A DNA stretch of 64,000 nt from Drosophila pseudoobscura (Eukaryota > Arthropoda > Insecta > Diptera > Drosophilidae): the NCBI RefSeq assembly GCF_009870125.1, contig NC_046681.1, positions 4,402,001-4,466,000 on the forward strand, written 5' to 3'. The position numbers and the translations under genes are program-made. Below, one piece after another: positions 1-28,300 of this stretch. The notes beneath the pieces were generated by a model, which saw nothing but the letters and a program-made list of their open reading frames with translations, had not been told where the DNA came from and ran no database searches. How positions within the stretch are numbered: the stretch's first letter is position 1; every line of letters begins with the position of its first letter.

Positions 1-55
1 GTATCTTGCATTGTGTTCATCTGATCTGAGCATACTATGCTTCAGTAAGACTTAC

Positions 56-14328
<14,273 letters not shown>

Positions 14329-14766
14329 CACGTTTGTAGCCGTTGTGGCCGTTGCCGTTGTCGTCGACGATGTGGCCTCATCTCGTTGGTCATAAAGCTT
14401 TGCCTCCTTTTGTCTCTGGAACTGCAACTGTCGTCGTCGTTGGGAGGATGATGTAGACGTAGTTCTCGAGCTTGTGGTGGGCTCGATTGTAGTCGCAGGC
14501 TGTTGGTTCTTGGTAGGGCATGATTCATCGATGACGACAACACTGACTGGCGTTGAATCTTTGCTTGCTTCCCTACCCTTGTCCTTAGATTTATCCCTAT
14601 CCTTATCGTTATCGTTATTGTATTTATGATTTAGCTTATTATTTGAACTAGAACTATCCAAGGCATCGTATTTGTTAATTGGTTGCTGTTGCTGTTGCTG
14701 TTGCGGCTGCGTCTGCGTCTGCTGTTGCTGTTGCTGTGTCAGTGAGGCATGCTCCTTATAATCTCC
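14329..14766 (-). promoter_or_regulatory. Ca-alpha1D 5' leader with a long open frame lacking ATG
   Basis: Directly upstream of the start ATG, the same frame stays open for 146 codons back to a TAA at 14769-14767, but contains no ATG. It encodes a Gln-rich stretch from CAG/CAA repeats (about 14683-14742), then Asn/Asp/Lys-rich and Ser/Thr-rich sequence. A three-codon upstream ORF (ATG CCT CAC TGA) lies out of frame near 14754. The likely reading is a translated-looking 5' UTR exon. Possible splice acceptors are the AGs near 14758 and 14765. A non-AUG N-terminal extension cannot be excluded. Confidence 0.5.
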
Positions 14767-15026
14767 TTATGGATTTTGATGGTTTTCGTTGAAGGGAGAT
14801 GAGGTGTGTAAAGGATAGTTTATTAGTAAAGCAATATCAATATTTGATGAGCGTTATAAAGAAGACTGGGGTGCTGTTCAAATCGATTGATTAGAATTAA
14901 AGTAATGTATGAAAAAGATTCAATATTAAAATAAAACGTGTCTAGCTTTGCGACCATAAAGATCGAGCTCCATCGACATTTAAATGATACAAAGAATATT
15001 GTTCTTAGATTAAAAACTAAAATCTT

Positions 15027-15064
15027 TCAAAATCATGACTCATATTCAAAATCATGACTCATAT
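15027..15064. repeat. 19-bp perfect tandem duplication
   Basis: TCAAAATCATGACTCATAT occurs twice back to back with no mismatch, and a further TCAAA follows. Confidence 0.9.
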
Positions 15065-15904
15065 TCAAAGAGCTTTTAGTGTAAATTTCGTTTAACAGTT
15101 TGTTTTGAAGTTTTGTATCGCATTTAGTGAACAGCAAGTAATTGAATTCTAATACCAATCGATCAAAAAAAACTTGCTCAATTAAGCGCATGATGAATGA
15201 TGATGGGAATCAACGTAATTGATGTTATTATTTGGCGGTGGGAGGGCAGCGTTCGTGTTCTGGTAGTACCTGTATTCATATTTGAAGTTTCCTTCAAGCG
15301 CTCAATATGGATTTGGCTTTCATTCAAAATGCACTTCGAAGAACTATTGTGGTCTAGAAACGTGTTGGCCAAGTGCCGGAATGCGGTCAGCAAGAGAGCC
15401 ACAACGAGGGTATCAACAGGTGTGTTTGGTCTCAGACACAGATACAAGCACGCACTAATACACAGCTAAGCACTCTCTCACACTTTCAGAGACTCTCAGA
15501 CACATTTATACTGAGGACAGCTTTTAGAGTTGTTTGGCAAAAGAAAATGTTTCGCCATTAAATTGCAGAATTTTGACGGTGGTGCTTAATTAATTTTTGT
15601 AAGTTTTATTGGTTAACGTATTTGGACGAGTTTAAAGCGACGGTTTGTAAAATTTGGCATTTATGAAAGTCTGCGGTTGAGGGTTAGTTGTAGACCTATG
15701 GAAGATGGATTTTATTATATGGGTATTATTAGGCTTCGAAAAGGTTTTCACTGTATCGGTTGCTTGAAGCACATTTTATTGGATTTCGTTTAATTCCAGT
15801 TGAGTGAGCAGACAACGAATTTCCATTAGTATTGATAGCTTATCAGTCATTGGGGTTTCGCTATATATAAACCCTTGACACACATACACAGGGACCATAT
15901 ATGT

Positions 15905-15945
15905 GAGTGTCGTGTGCGTATGTGTGTGTGTGCGTGTGTGTGGGT
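15905..15945 (+). repeat. GT-rich microsatellite
   Basis: An interrupted (GT)n tract (GTGTGCGTATGTGTGTGTG and similar), typical of fly non-coding DNA. Confidence 0.75.
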
Positions 15946-18900
15946 GAGCAGGCACCAAAACAAAAACCCACGCAATGTTTACATTTTCCTTTCGAGTTAT
16001 TGTGGCATGCAACTGTCAGATGGGCAGTCATCTCTCAGAGAATGAGAGCCACTCTCTCTCTAATCAGCACGTCTCTCTTTAAAGCTCTCCCCCAGTGCAG
16101 GAAAGCTTTTTGGCCTTTGCAGCAAACAAAATAAAAGTTTCGCCAAAGTGTCACAAAAGCATTTAAATATATATTTTTCCCTTCCTGAGTGGGGCACTGG
16201 GGAATGCGAGTACGCACTCGTCACTGATTAATATGGGTAAATGGTACACATTAGACGGCTGAAAGATGGTCAGAAGGCTGGTTCTGTTATAGGTCTGGAC
16301 TATAAGAAAAAAAAGTCATCCACGGGAATGAGGTCAAGAGCGCGCGCGTTTGGCACTAGAACTAATTTGCTCATTAGCTTTTGATGGCCCGCCTGGGAAA
16401 TGCTTTAAGCATACTTTTGTGAGTCGCCTCTTTGTTGGCTACTCCAAAAATGACTCTGTCTCGTTTGAAGAAGTTGGGGGCCAGCAGGGGCATGTGCTGA
16501 CCGATTGACCTACCCAGTCATATGTAATAGCCTACACACACACTTTCCACACACAAAGATATATGGATATCAGACAACACACATGAGGAAAATGCACACA
16601 TGTGTGAAAACTTTTAAAGACGCAATACGAAGAAAAGGGAAACCACTTTTCCACATGCTTCAGGTGCTTCCATTTCACTGCTTCACTTTGCAATTTACCC
16701 ACAATTATCACTGGACACTACACTTTCCGTTTTGTGGTATAAATTTGTTGGATTTTCTTTTCTTTTCTGTATTGTATTTTAGTATTTTCCTCATACGCGA
16801 CCAACAGCAACGTGAACGAGTTTAAGGAATCAGCCACAAAAGCACACTGTGCAGGAATCGTTAGCTTTTCACAGAGGCAACCATGAATGTGTTGACATTT
16901 GCCAGAGCTTTTAAGAAAAGCTTACGTTCCCGATTTTGGTGGCTTATCGATTGATTAGGGTTGTTGAAAGTTGGTTGTAAAATCGGATAGGGTCTTTGTT
17001 GTCTGTGGAAGCTGTTGGAGATAAGTGTAGCCATGCATGAATTGATTCCGATGGAATACATATTGAGTTAAAGTCTTGTCTTTCCTTGCGGCTAAGAACT
17101 ACTTTCCAAGTTCTTTCCAAGTCGAGCAATGCGAAATTTGTTTTAAATAACCCCAGTTGCTAGCTCTTGACATGGACATACTTAAGGAATGTTTGAAAAA
17201 TATTTAAAAATAATTAAAAGTAATAAATAAATAAATAATAATAAATAATAAAATGAATATAAGTGAATTCTTTTAGTCAATTAAGTGTTAATAAATATCG
17301 CATTTGTACCGTAAAATGAAATCACTGAATTATAAAAGGCGTATTCAGTGAATGTGGATTTTATTTAAATAATAAATAAAGATTTCATGAAGGTAATTAG
17401 TGAATATTTCAAAGATTACAGCGCAAAAAGGTAATCTTATAATGAACCTAACCTCATACCATTTTTAAGCACTTACTATTCTCAATCATGCTTAGCCCTA
17501 GACGATTTGTTTACCCAACGAAATCGCAATTGGAATTATTTCCGTATAATGGAAAACATGGGCATTCATGTTTTACTTATTTTTATTTAGGGGCTTTTCT
17601 GTTTGTTCTCAGCATCAGTCCCTATAGATACTGAAAAAACAGACGATGCTCCAAGATTCCTGAATAGATCGGAGGAAGTGTCTTCATCCCGCTTGCACTC
17701 GCATTTGTTGTCAGACAGCTGATTTGGTCGAGCGCATGCCCACACGTAGATTTTGACAGTTGAAGAGAGATCCGGAGAGACTGTTACTGACATGCTGAGA
17801 GAGAACCGGTTGAGAGACTGAATTTCGAATGCTGAAAATTGGTTCTGTCGTTTTTATGGGCATTTTCTGTTCTCTGTTTTGCCTCTGGGAAAATTCACTT
17901 GAGGAGCAGTGTCCTGAGTCATCGTGAAATATTTTCTGACGCCTGGCCATATAGTATCATTATTTATAATCTAAATTCAATTCTTTTCGCCCCTGGGTGT
18001 GTTGCCCGATGAGGTATACAATGTGGCTAATGATATATATCCGGTGGGAAATGGCCCGGTAATTTGTTGGTGTTTTCCAACATCTTTTTGGAAATAAATG
18101 TTCACAAATTGTCGTGTCAATTTGTGTTTTGGTTCCAGGATACTCATTTTTAAAGCTGAATGTTCAAATACATATACATATCTCTGAAGACATTTGTTAC
18201 TGATTGATTGGATGTTTTCTTTTCTGCCTGTATAGATAGCCATGATATTTGATTACCGCTTTTATGATTTGTTTAGTTTGGCACCACGTTCTTTCGAGTT
18301 TGAGAACATTCTTGATTGCGATTTTTTGCATAGGCTGTATAAGAAGTAAACAATGGTTCATATGGTTCTGGAATACCACTTCGCTTCCATTATAATAAAT
18401 CTCTACCATTGAATGGCTTCAGCTTAATACTATTTCAGATAAAAAACAAAGAGATTTTAAATATAAAACAATTAGGTTTTCATTTCCTTTTTCACCAGAA
18501 GAATTTTAATAAAATTGACTAATCCACGAGTTAGAGGAGAAACAATAAAAATAACTCCATAACGACAGCGCATCGTTTCATTCTAAACATAAAAGAGCCA
18601 TCGAATAGTGCCTTTTACAAGACAGTTCTCAGTAGAAGTAAGATCTGTTTCTATTGTGCCGCATGCAATGCTGTTTGGCTGAAAAGTGTGTGTGGCTAAA
18701 TATTATGAAAAACAACAGAAAATCGTCAGAGGGAAAGAACTATCGCCGAAGAGAAAAGTGGACTGAGGGGCAGGCTTATTGTAGGATCGGTGCTCGGAGT
18801 CGGTTCGTCGGTCATTTTCGTTGGGCCAGAAGATGTTTTCGGGGCCTAAATATAGAACAAGCACACGTAGTTGGATCTGTCGATGCGGCAGTGTTGTTAT

Positions 18901-21774
18901 TGCGGTTGTTGTTCTCGTTGTAGCCCCCAATTCGGAAAAGCAGCAGCAACAAAAACGATCAGCAGACAATGAAATTAAATTTAGCCTAATTGTATTGCCT
19001 TTTATCTGAATAAGAATCGGCAAAATGTGCAAATACTGAAATATACACTGCAAGAGTTTGATCATCATGGAACACTTAAAATTCCTATTTCTAAGTAAAA
19101 TTCTAATCCTTGTATAGTACAAGTATCTGCCCGATCAAGTAAATGGCGGGGTAGCTTGTTCAACATTTCACTTACACGCTGATCCCTCTGTGTCTCCTTC
19201 GCGTGGCAACAATAAAAACACGCCGCGATTTTCATGTGGCGGGGCGGCCGTGCGTACCAAAATCCGAGCCAAAAGGCACAGGCAGCATACGTGGCGCTGG
19301 TATTTTTAAACTTTTTGGGAAATATCTTCTCTTTAGCTCAATATATATTCCCCTTTTTGCTTTGTATGCTGTATACTTTCCACCGATTTTATCATTTAAC
19401 CAATTAATAGTTACAGCTCTTATGACAGACACTCTTCAATAATAAACTATTCTCTCAGTTTATTTTACACACAGACTTTTGTATATATTTTTATATATAG
19501 CTGCTTTAAGTATGCCAGCTCACTGTATAATATAGATTCATCCCACAAAATGATACATATATTTTCAATATTTTCTTTCACTTGAACTCTTTTACACTGG
19601 TATTCCTTGGGGAACTTCTTTTCACTCAAAACTGTATTTCCCAAGCAGATAAGTTTGAAAATCTGGGCTATATGCGAAAGCGGCACGAAAAAGTCAATTT
19701 TTCTTCACCCGTTCAGAAAAATTATTTTCTGCGTGTAGCTTAAAAATAAATCGGAACACACACGAGCGCGTAGCACGGTGGTTGGCGGAACTCTGATGCG
19801 CCGAGCCAACCCAAACCAAACCAAATCACGCCAACGATCAGCCGAGAACTGTCAGATTGGTGAGATCGGTCGTGCCTCTCCCATTCCATGGCTGTTGGTG
19901 TACTCTGTGAGGTGGTATTTTTTGGTTCGTTGATTTTGTTGGTATTATTTAGGATTTTATTAGGTTACAGTCGTCTTTGATGCAAGCGAATGTTGTCTGA
20001 AGAGCGTTTCTTTTGTACACAGATCCCCCTTTATATCGACCGGTGTGTAATTGTTCTGGATAGTAATTGGATTCGCAATTAGGTATTTATAAAGAGTTAT
20101 AAATATCACTTAGGTTTGATTAAAAATGCGTACACCCAGAGAAAAAAGCCCTGAGTCGCCATTATATTTGCATAAAGAGTGAAAACATTAAAATGGAAGT
20201 GTTCTTAATTACCTTTTGACATTAATATGAAACTATTTGATCCAAATATATTTCATGTTTAAAAAAAAAATATTTCACATTTACATTTTCATAGTTAACT
20301 CAAACAGATTTCCTAAAAAATTAATATATATTTCTTTTAAAGTGTTTTTTATTTGAATTAATTATGGGCCGTATTAAAAAGACTTTTCAGTATATTTATA
20401 TAATTTAATAAAAGGGAATTCTATTTTATTTCATTTGGTTTATACTTAAAAACTGAGTAATTAATTTAAATCTGATTGTGTTTTTATCCTCGGTCATTTT
20501 TTTCTCAGTTCGCATCAGAATTTCAAACTTAAGAAGAAAAAGTCTCCAGATAAACGAATAAGATCACGGCTATTATCTATTCGAATAGTGTATTCCCCAA
20601 ACTTAATGCAAACAAAAGTTCAAAAGCTCTTTCGGCCTGATTAACATTCGAAGCTTTTTTAATTTTAACACAAGCTGATTTTAACATAATGTAACCAGAA
20701 ATATATCTGGAGCAATTGATACGTAAATATTTGTATGTATGATCAATGCGAATCTGGAGTTCCTTAAAATGGTTATCTATCTTTACAAAATATTTGTATC
20801 TGCCTCAGTTTTACACTTCGAATGCCGCGCAATGCCTGTAGGTGCATGCAGCTCTCCACAGTAACAGGTAAGTGAAACAAAACTTTTATAATTACCAACT
20901 AAAGCAAAAACAGTGCTACAAAATCTAAGCTGCAGCAAACAGACCCCTTGCTGTACGATACGTACAATTCAAACAATATTTATATATGTGCTTATGTCGG
21001 TGGAACACCGGTCTCGGAGAGGAAGGAGTACGGTGGCAAGACCAACTTTGGTTGTGTGTTCGTTTGGAACACGTAGCATATTTACAGGAGTTGAACTTGT
21101 AAGCAAAACTGCGCCAACAGGAAAAGGAAAATCCGCACAGATTGTCCTTCTGCACTGGGGTTGGATGGGATTCCCCTTGCCAACTGCCTGCTTATACATA
21201 CATATATAATGTAAGCTTATGAATATAATTATGCGCTTGTTAATGATATAACAAGGGATATACCAGGCCTACGAGTACTCGTACCAAGAGGTGAACAGAT
21301 AGATGTTCTCTCAATACTCTATAGCGCTGTTTGGGGTGTATGAGGCACGGAGCTTAAGAAAATTCAGACCCGTTGAGTTTCTTTATTAATGCTAGCCTTA
21401 GGCTTGAGCCGAGGACAATTCTAATATTTTAACTGCTTGAAATAGTTAATGTTAATGTTAGTGGCAAAGTCGAAGAAAAATTTCTATCATCTCTTCAAAC
21501 GATATTTCATAAAAATACAGGTTGTGAATGATTTTTCTGAGTATCCCTTGCATTGAGGACGCGTACTTTCACGAGTATTCGTCTGCTGCTCATCGGTTCA
21601 ACGTTGCGTATGCACGATATTAACTTGTCGGCTAATTAAAAGTTTTTGCTGCCTGCTATCTGAGTTTTCTTTTTCCAGCAAGAACGAACATATTCAAAAA
21701 TCGCTTGCTGGTTTTTGTGGGACCACACATTTGCACACTCTTCTGCAATTGCCAACCTAATTGCATTAAAATAA

Positions 21775-21793
21775 CTGACTGACTGACTGACTG
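21775..21793 (+). repeat. GACT tetranucleotide repeat
   Basis: Four to five tandem GACT units. Confidence 0.8.
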
Positions 21794-24300
21794 GGAGGGT
21801 CACAGAGTCCTTCGCAGAGTCCTGGCGGACTTCATTATAAGTTGCCGGCTGCGGCAGCCGAGACCCACCCAAGCAGGCAAATGGGGCAACTATATTTCCT
21901 ATCTCTCGCTGCAGGAGGAGGAAGCAACAAAATATTAAACTTGATAATTTTCTGGACATTTTAACTGTAAAGTGACATTTCATACTTTTGCGACCTTTCT
22001 GTGGGGGGTCCTTTCCGGGCGAGAGACGGGCGAATAGTATACATAAACGTTACTGCAGCAAGGACGCCACTCGGCAGTCACAGGACTCTCGATAAAGTTG
22101 CGCAAAATGCAAATCTCAAAGGAAATTAATTTGTGTTGCAATGTGAAAATTGTGCTGAAATGAGATTTTAGCTGTGTTTCTTTCACTTTTATGTGAAACT
22201 CCAGGAACTGCAGGAGGAGCAACGCAATGAGAGTGCTCCTGGATTTAGAAGGAAGGCCAATAAAGTATTGATGTTTCGACAAAAAATAGTGAATGTTTTT
22301 TGTATGTTTCCTGTTTTGGTTTTTTGGTATTTGATCGCTGCTGGAGCGAATGGAATAGTCGCAAGGCAATTAAAGTGTACTATGTTTTTGAACACCATAA
22401 AAAATTGAAGCATACTATGACATATGTACACATGAACACATGTGTACTCTATGGAAGGCGATGGAAAGGATCATCAATATAATCAAAAGTTTTTTCCAAT
22501 ATAATTTTCACATATCATATCATAGTTTTTGTATTATCAGCATCAACATTCAGTTCCGTTTTATAATCTTTATATTTTAATCATTGAGCAGCCGTCATAT
22601 CTTTTCATTTGTCCACAACTGCTTTTCAATTTCCTTTAATGACGCAATCGAGTTTTTCCTCGTTGTTTTGTGCTCCCTCTGCGCATTTCATATTTACACT
22701 TGGAATGTTTGCGCTCATGTCCTTTAATATTGCTTTTGTGGGAACAGAAAGCGGAGGAAAAAACGAGTGGTGGCTAGGGAGGGAATTAAGGGAAATACAA
22801 ATACGAAAGGGACGGCCAGTCCACAGCTTAAACCGCAGAATTTGTTTTCATGCGAAAGCGAGAAACGAGAAAAGGAGAATTTTGAGAAAGAAAAAAGCGA
22901 TGCAAGGGGTATAACTACGGAGCCAGACACAGACACGACACAGAGACTGGCAACCAGACATGGAAGTGGCCCTTTACTCTTTATCTTTTTTGTTATATTT
23001 CTTCCATGGCTAGACGCATTTCCGATTACATACTATCGTCCTGGGTGCTCGTTCCCCCTCTACCCGTATTTTTTATTTCAATTGTGGGTGTCCGAGGTTT
23101 AAAGTTCTGAAAAAACGTACGGATGTCCTTCTTTCCAAAAATTATGCTTTACGGTTTTATGAAGATCGTTTCTATGATACTCCTCACTTCTAGGATCTTG
23201 CCAGCTCTGTTTCTCTGTAAGTTAATATATACAATATCCTGCTACTATATGCTTTTTCGCATAAGGTTTTCGTACGAGAATAAGTACCTAGTGCCCTCTC
23301 GGCACCCAGCTGTCCAAATTCCAGTTAACGGAGTCTCCCTCTCCTCCATTTCGTGCACCATAAATCATATGTGTATTTTCAGCTTCCCCGTCTCATTTAG
23401 CCCAAGTTTCTCCCCTATCGAGTACGAGGCTCATTGCTTAATTAAGCGACATCACGCGGAGCACATAAGCATACAAATATCACCTACACACATATTTCAT
23501 CCCACATTCTCTGTCTATAGACAACGCCTGCCCACAGAGTGTTTCTTCTCTTAGCAATTATTAGCTTGGCTATAACAACGGATTTTATTTCATTGCCAAG
23601 GAAGGAGCATGGAGCCAGAATGTAACCAAAGAACAAAAATGTGGCTTGGCCGAGCACTAGGCGATGACGGTGCCAGACCTTGGGATTTTTTTGTCGTACG
23701 TTGATCACAGTATGCGTGAAATACAAATATAAAATCAGATTTAAACTGTTTACACTTTATATTGCTATAAATAAAGGGTTCAAGCCAAAATTGCTGAAGC
23801 ATAATTAAATAGTTGCTCAAAATCATTATTCTGAGTGACTTTAATTATTAAATGCGAGACTAAAAATCAATTGGGTTTGAGAGCAATCACACTGTGTGCC
23901 TGTCATTTTGTATTTAGCACGAGACAAGGATGATGAGGCCTGGATGAGCAGATGACTTCTTCATACTTGGATTTTGCAATATACCCGAAAAATCATTTGG
24001 TGACTTCGCACGTTCATAATTTTTACTCGGCATCTGCAGAGCAGATTTGAGATTTCGAAATATACATGTTGTAAAATTGGAATTAAAAAGTATTCGCAGT
24101 ATAAAAATTGTGAAAGCTTGGCTTGAATAGCTTTTAAGAATTGATCCAAAATGGCAATAGTCGAGAACAGATGGACTTGAGACAAGGCGAGACAGAAAAT
24201 CGCAAGCTAAAGTTTTTTAACTCCTTAAGACCGATCGATTTAAATATGCGTCACGATGAGAATTTAACCGATCTGCACGAAGCAGGTTTAATTGTAAATT

Positions 24301-24786
24301 TCAGGACAAGGTCACAGAGTTGGCCACAATAGCCAGATTATCAGATAAGCCATCTAGAAAACAAATATGGTTTGCCACAAATCTTCCGATGAATGATATG
24401 CCGATCACTCCGAGGTACAGGGTGTTGTTTCTCTCGTTGACAGCCAAATACCACTTCGAACCGATGTTCCCCAATAGTGCATGATCTTTAAGCCATTCCG
24501 TTAAGCCAGCGTCCGAATCGTTGATAAACCTGTCGACCACATCATAGATGAGAGGTACAAGGGTCAACAAATGGAACATAGCCACTCCTGAGAGATCCGA
24601 TTTTAAATAAATCTCGATGTTAGCCATGGGCATGACTTCCAAAATGGTTGACGAAATGACAAATGCGAATCCGCCTTCGTCATCATCCGCAACTGGCAAC
24701 GCACGCAGCAGGCCCGCTATGCCTTTCACCAAGCAAAATCCAGCCAAAACATTTCCATAAGGATGCTCTGCGCTAGAAAGGCCTTT
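24301..24786 (-). pseudogene. Unrecognised 161-codon open frame, 5' end cut at a DINE-1 element
   Basis: The frame is open from directly after a TAA at 24789-24787 to TGA at 24301. Its codon use looks like real coding DNA, unlike the chance ORFs nearby. It reads SSAEHPYGNVLAGFCLVKG, ALPVADDDEGGFAFVIS, a hydrophobic piece FHLLTLVPLIYDVVDRF, then KWYLAVNERNNTLYLGVIG. No ATG lies near its start; the first in-frame ATG is about one third of the way in. The upstream end coincides with the DINE-1-type repeat that begins about 24785, which suggests loss of the 5' part, or an exon whose upstream exon I cannot see (GCGCAG|AGCATC is a possible acceptor). I do not recognise the family. Confidence 0.45.
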
Positions 24787-25315
24787 TTATACCCGATACT
24801 CAAAATGAGAATTGGAGTATATTAGATTTGTGGTGAAAGTAGATGTGTGTAACGTCCAGAAGGAAGCGTTTCCGACCCCATAAAGTATATATATTCTTGA
24901 TCAGCATCAATAGCCGAGTCGATTGAGCCCTGTCTGTCTGTCTGTCCGTCCGTCTGTCCGTCCGTCCCCTTCAGCGCCTAGTGTTCAAAGACTATAAGAG
25001 CTAGAGCAACGATGTTTTGGATCCAGACTTCTGTGATATGTCACTGCTACAAAAATAATTATTATAGCCAGAATCAAGAAAACAATTTCATTCTTTCTCG
25101 CTCTGTCTCTCTCTAACATACAGGTTAGCCAAAAGGAACAAATTAATTTGCACTGGCTACGCAGCGCCCGAGGTCACGCTCAGGCTGATTTTCTGTCTCT
25201 CTCGCACGCACTCTTTGGTGTGTCGTTTAATATTCGCGGCGTCTGCCGGAGGAGAGCCATACTGACTTAGTATCGGGTATAAATGTAGAGTTGCGGTGTC
25301 CGCAGCAACTCACAA
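24785..25315 (+). mobile_element. DINE-1/INE-1-type element (copy 1)
   Basis: Begins TATACCCGATACTCAAAATG and contains AAGGAAGCGTTTCCGACCCC, AAAGTATATATATTCTTGAT, TCAGCATCAATAGCCGAGTC, a CTGT/CCGT run (24931-24966), and ends with TTAGTATCGGGTATAA plus GTAGAGTTGCGGTGTCCGCA. These words are those of the abundant non-autonomous DINE-1/INE-1 family as I remember it. The middle is shorter than in copy 2, where extra family sequence is kept. It abuts the open frame at 24301-24786. Confidence 0.8.
24931..24966 (+). repeat. CTGT/CCGT tetranucleotide tract in DINE-1
   Basis: Interrupted tandem CTGT and CCGT units, the core microsatellite usual in INE-1/DINE-1 copies. Confidence 0.85.
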
Positions 25316-28300
25316 CGTTCCCCCTCGTTACTAGTTTGTATTAGTAACTATTTCCTTAGATACCATAACCACTATCAATTTTGAATAGTCATTAACAGTC
25401 TAGTCTAGTAACAATTTAATGTCAGGGTTCACTAATTTACAGGATATAGAAATGGGTCTAGTAAATAGTTTCTAAGCTTCAGTCAGCAGTCACACTCTTT
25501 CGCCTGTAGTGTCTCTCTAGCAATCATTTTTTTCAACCAACCACATTCCGCTCGGTCACTTTAAGCCCAAGTTGTAGTTGGAGCAGCATTCATGTGGGCT
25601 GCAGTCCGTGTCCGTGTAGGTGTTCATTCCTGTTCCCGTTCCCGCGCCTATTCCAGGCCATCATATACTCGTGCTCCCACATCCGCTCCGACTTGCACTT
25701 TTTTCAGCTGCATGCGTCACAGCTGGCTCTGCTTCTTGCGCCTTCTGTCCCTCCATTGGGGGGGCTACTTCCTTTGGCAGAAGCGTTCCCCTTGGACTTT
25801 TATTGACACTGATAAGTGTGCCCAGAGCATGGCAAAAAGGTAAGCAAAGCTGGCAATTTAAATTGAAATTGTTTGCCGCATCGCAACAGCAGGCAGTAAA
25901 AACGAGAAACGACAAAACGAAAACTACAAAAAGTAAAGCAGAGCAGAGCGGAGTCGAAGCAAAGCAAACGAAAAAACCTGGATGGGAAAAAATTAAGTGA
26001 GACAAAGTGTTTTGTGACAATGCGGAGTAGATGTGCTGCAGAAGCGGGCGGGTAGGAAAAAGGCAGACCGACCTGAGATTCGTTTGCTGCAGCTGGTGAT
26101 CTGGTCGAGTGCGTGTTAATTCCATTTGGGCAGCATTTTTATTGACTAACCACACAGACACTCGTATTGGCCACGTCTCCATTCCGACTCCATTCCACAT
26201 TGGGGACTTGCCAGGAGGGCGACGGGGAACGGGGGACGGGAGTAGGAGTTGGAATATGCGTGCCTTGATTGTTTTGTTTAACATGCATAAGAGGCAGAGC
26301 CGGAGATGGGCTTGAATCTTCATTGAGTTCGTTTATCTGCATCTCACACCAACTACTGCATTCCTCGCCAGGTGCTAGAAATATCCTTCCATTGGCCTAA
26401 ATATGTTTGCCTGCAGGATGCTCATCCTCCTCCTCTGTCAGTGTCTTCTCACTCAGTGAGATTTCTGTTTCTTTTAGAGTGTTTGTTTTCTAAAATTTAA
26501 AATTCCTATTAGAAAGAAATGGAATATTTTTGATTGTATGCTTCCTTCATGGCGTCTCACAATTTTGAATAGCTAAGACAAAGCTTTAATAAAACTTCAC
26601 TCAGACAACAGGCCATTCTTAAAGTTCTCTTATGTTGCTTATTATTATACGACTTCGGTGATGTTCTGTTATTCTGCTAGTTTCCTTTTCCCCTTCACAA
26701 ATTTATCAATTGTCAGTTTAATTTGTTATGAATGGCTTCAAAAGTGCAACACCATTCAGACATACACTTCACACATTGGCAATAATTAAAAAAGAATTTC
26801 AATGAGAATGCTTTCAGATAAATTTGTTCCGTCAACGTTTCCAATTGAACTTTTTCGCTGGCCCTATTCGAGTATATCCCCTGGAGGGCTGCACAAACTT
26901 TGGCAATAAATACACGCATCTCTGCACTCATCCAGCACTTGCACGAGCCGAACCCTCCCCTCGATACCTTTCTTGGCAAGCAAAAGTTCGAAGCACAAAA
27001 TAATATCGTACACAACGCATATTTTTCGGTCCTTCCTCAACTTCTTTGCACGGTGAGTGTTGTGGCGCAGAGGAGTATTCGGAGGGCATGGGGAAGCTGA
27101 AAAGAAAATGGCGCGCAGAAAGCGGAAGTGCACATTAGTTGTATGCAAAAAGTTTTCTGTAAAGGGAAGCAGAACTTATGTACAGCAGGAGCCCCTGTAG
27201 AAAAAAGAACAGCAGCAGCAGCAACCCGCAAATAGAAATTTGTGGATGGTTCACCCTGTCAGCTGAGCAGAAAACTCTCTGCCGAACTAAGGAACTAAGC
27301 AACTGCCAAAGGAGCCCGCCCAACTGAGAAGGTGCGAAGCATTTTCGTGCACACCTGTGCAAAAAATGCTTTCAAAAACTTCTATATTTTTCCCTTATAA
27401 ATATTTTTCCATTTTTTTCTTTTTTTTTCAAAAATTTTGGACATTGAAAGTTGTTCCTGTTGTTGGAAAAGTGGCGGCGTTGCATTTCAATTTTCGTACG
27501 TTTTCTGCTATTTAATTTTCTGGCTGCTAAGCAATGTTTAAAATATGCATGTCAAATTGTTTGAATATTGCAGCCCAGTCACGATTTTTAAGTAGAACAT
27601 CAGCCAGGGCAGTCAGGAGCATCAGCAGTAGCACAAGCAGAAGCAGCAGCAGCATCTAAAATGCAGTCAGCCTGTCTTCTCTGTCTGGGAATGTTGCCCC
27701 ACTGGCTTGTCTGTCCAAAGAATTGCAACAGATTTATTATTTACATGCCAGTGGGGGCAGAGAGCTTATGGGTGGCGGGAATGGTGTGGTGCAGAAACTT
27801 GGATGCCACTTTTGGCGGCAGCCACTATACAAGCGATGGTGCTAGTGCTATATATACTCTTACTCATACAATATTCTCACATTGAATGTGAGTGAAGGCA
27901 ATTCGCTTTGGAATTTGAATCTGCAGCCTGCCTGCAGGTATTGGCCATGAGTCGATTCAAAATCAAAATCATTTTTTCATATTTCATGAGCATTTTCCGT
28001 TGTTTTTTCCATTGAAGCGATTGTCTCGAAGAACCGAAAATAATTAGTCGGTTTATGATCACTGCCTGATGGAGTTTTATGATTTTACAAAAAGTTTCGT
28101 TGATTTCAAATAATCCTTTCTAAAATTCAAGAGGTCCATGAAACACTTTAAACAAACATTTAAACATAGTTCCATAGAGGGTGTAAAAAAAGTTTGCTTA
28201 AAAACCCTTTAGTCCGGCGATTGTCCACAACTTGCGTAATTTTCAGCTTTAAATTATAAATTTCAACAGCATCGCCTTCTATCGAACAATCCGTGCGACA

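Larger units (their letters stand above)
14770..24300. other. Gene-poor region upstream of Ca-alpha1D
   Basis: No gene that I can support. It contains a 19-bp tandem duplication (15027-15064), a GT-rich tract (15905-15945), a GACT repeat (21775-21793) and A/T-rich stretches. Upstream non-coding exons or promoters of Ca-alpha1D may be here, but no diagnostic signal could be read by eye. Confidence 0.45.

Noticed and set aside
25661..26323. 220-codon ATG-started ORF on the minus strand
   Set aside because: No recognisable domain, haphazard composition rich in Pro, Ser, Leu and Cys, and no splice or polyadenylation context. Most likely chance.
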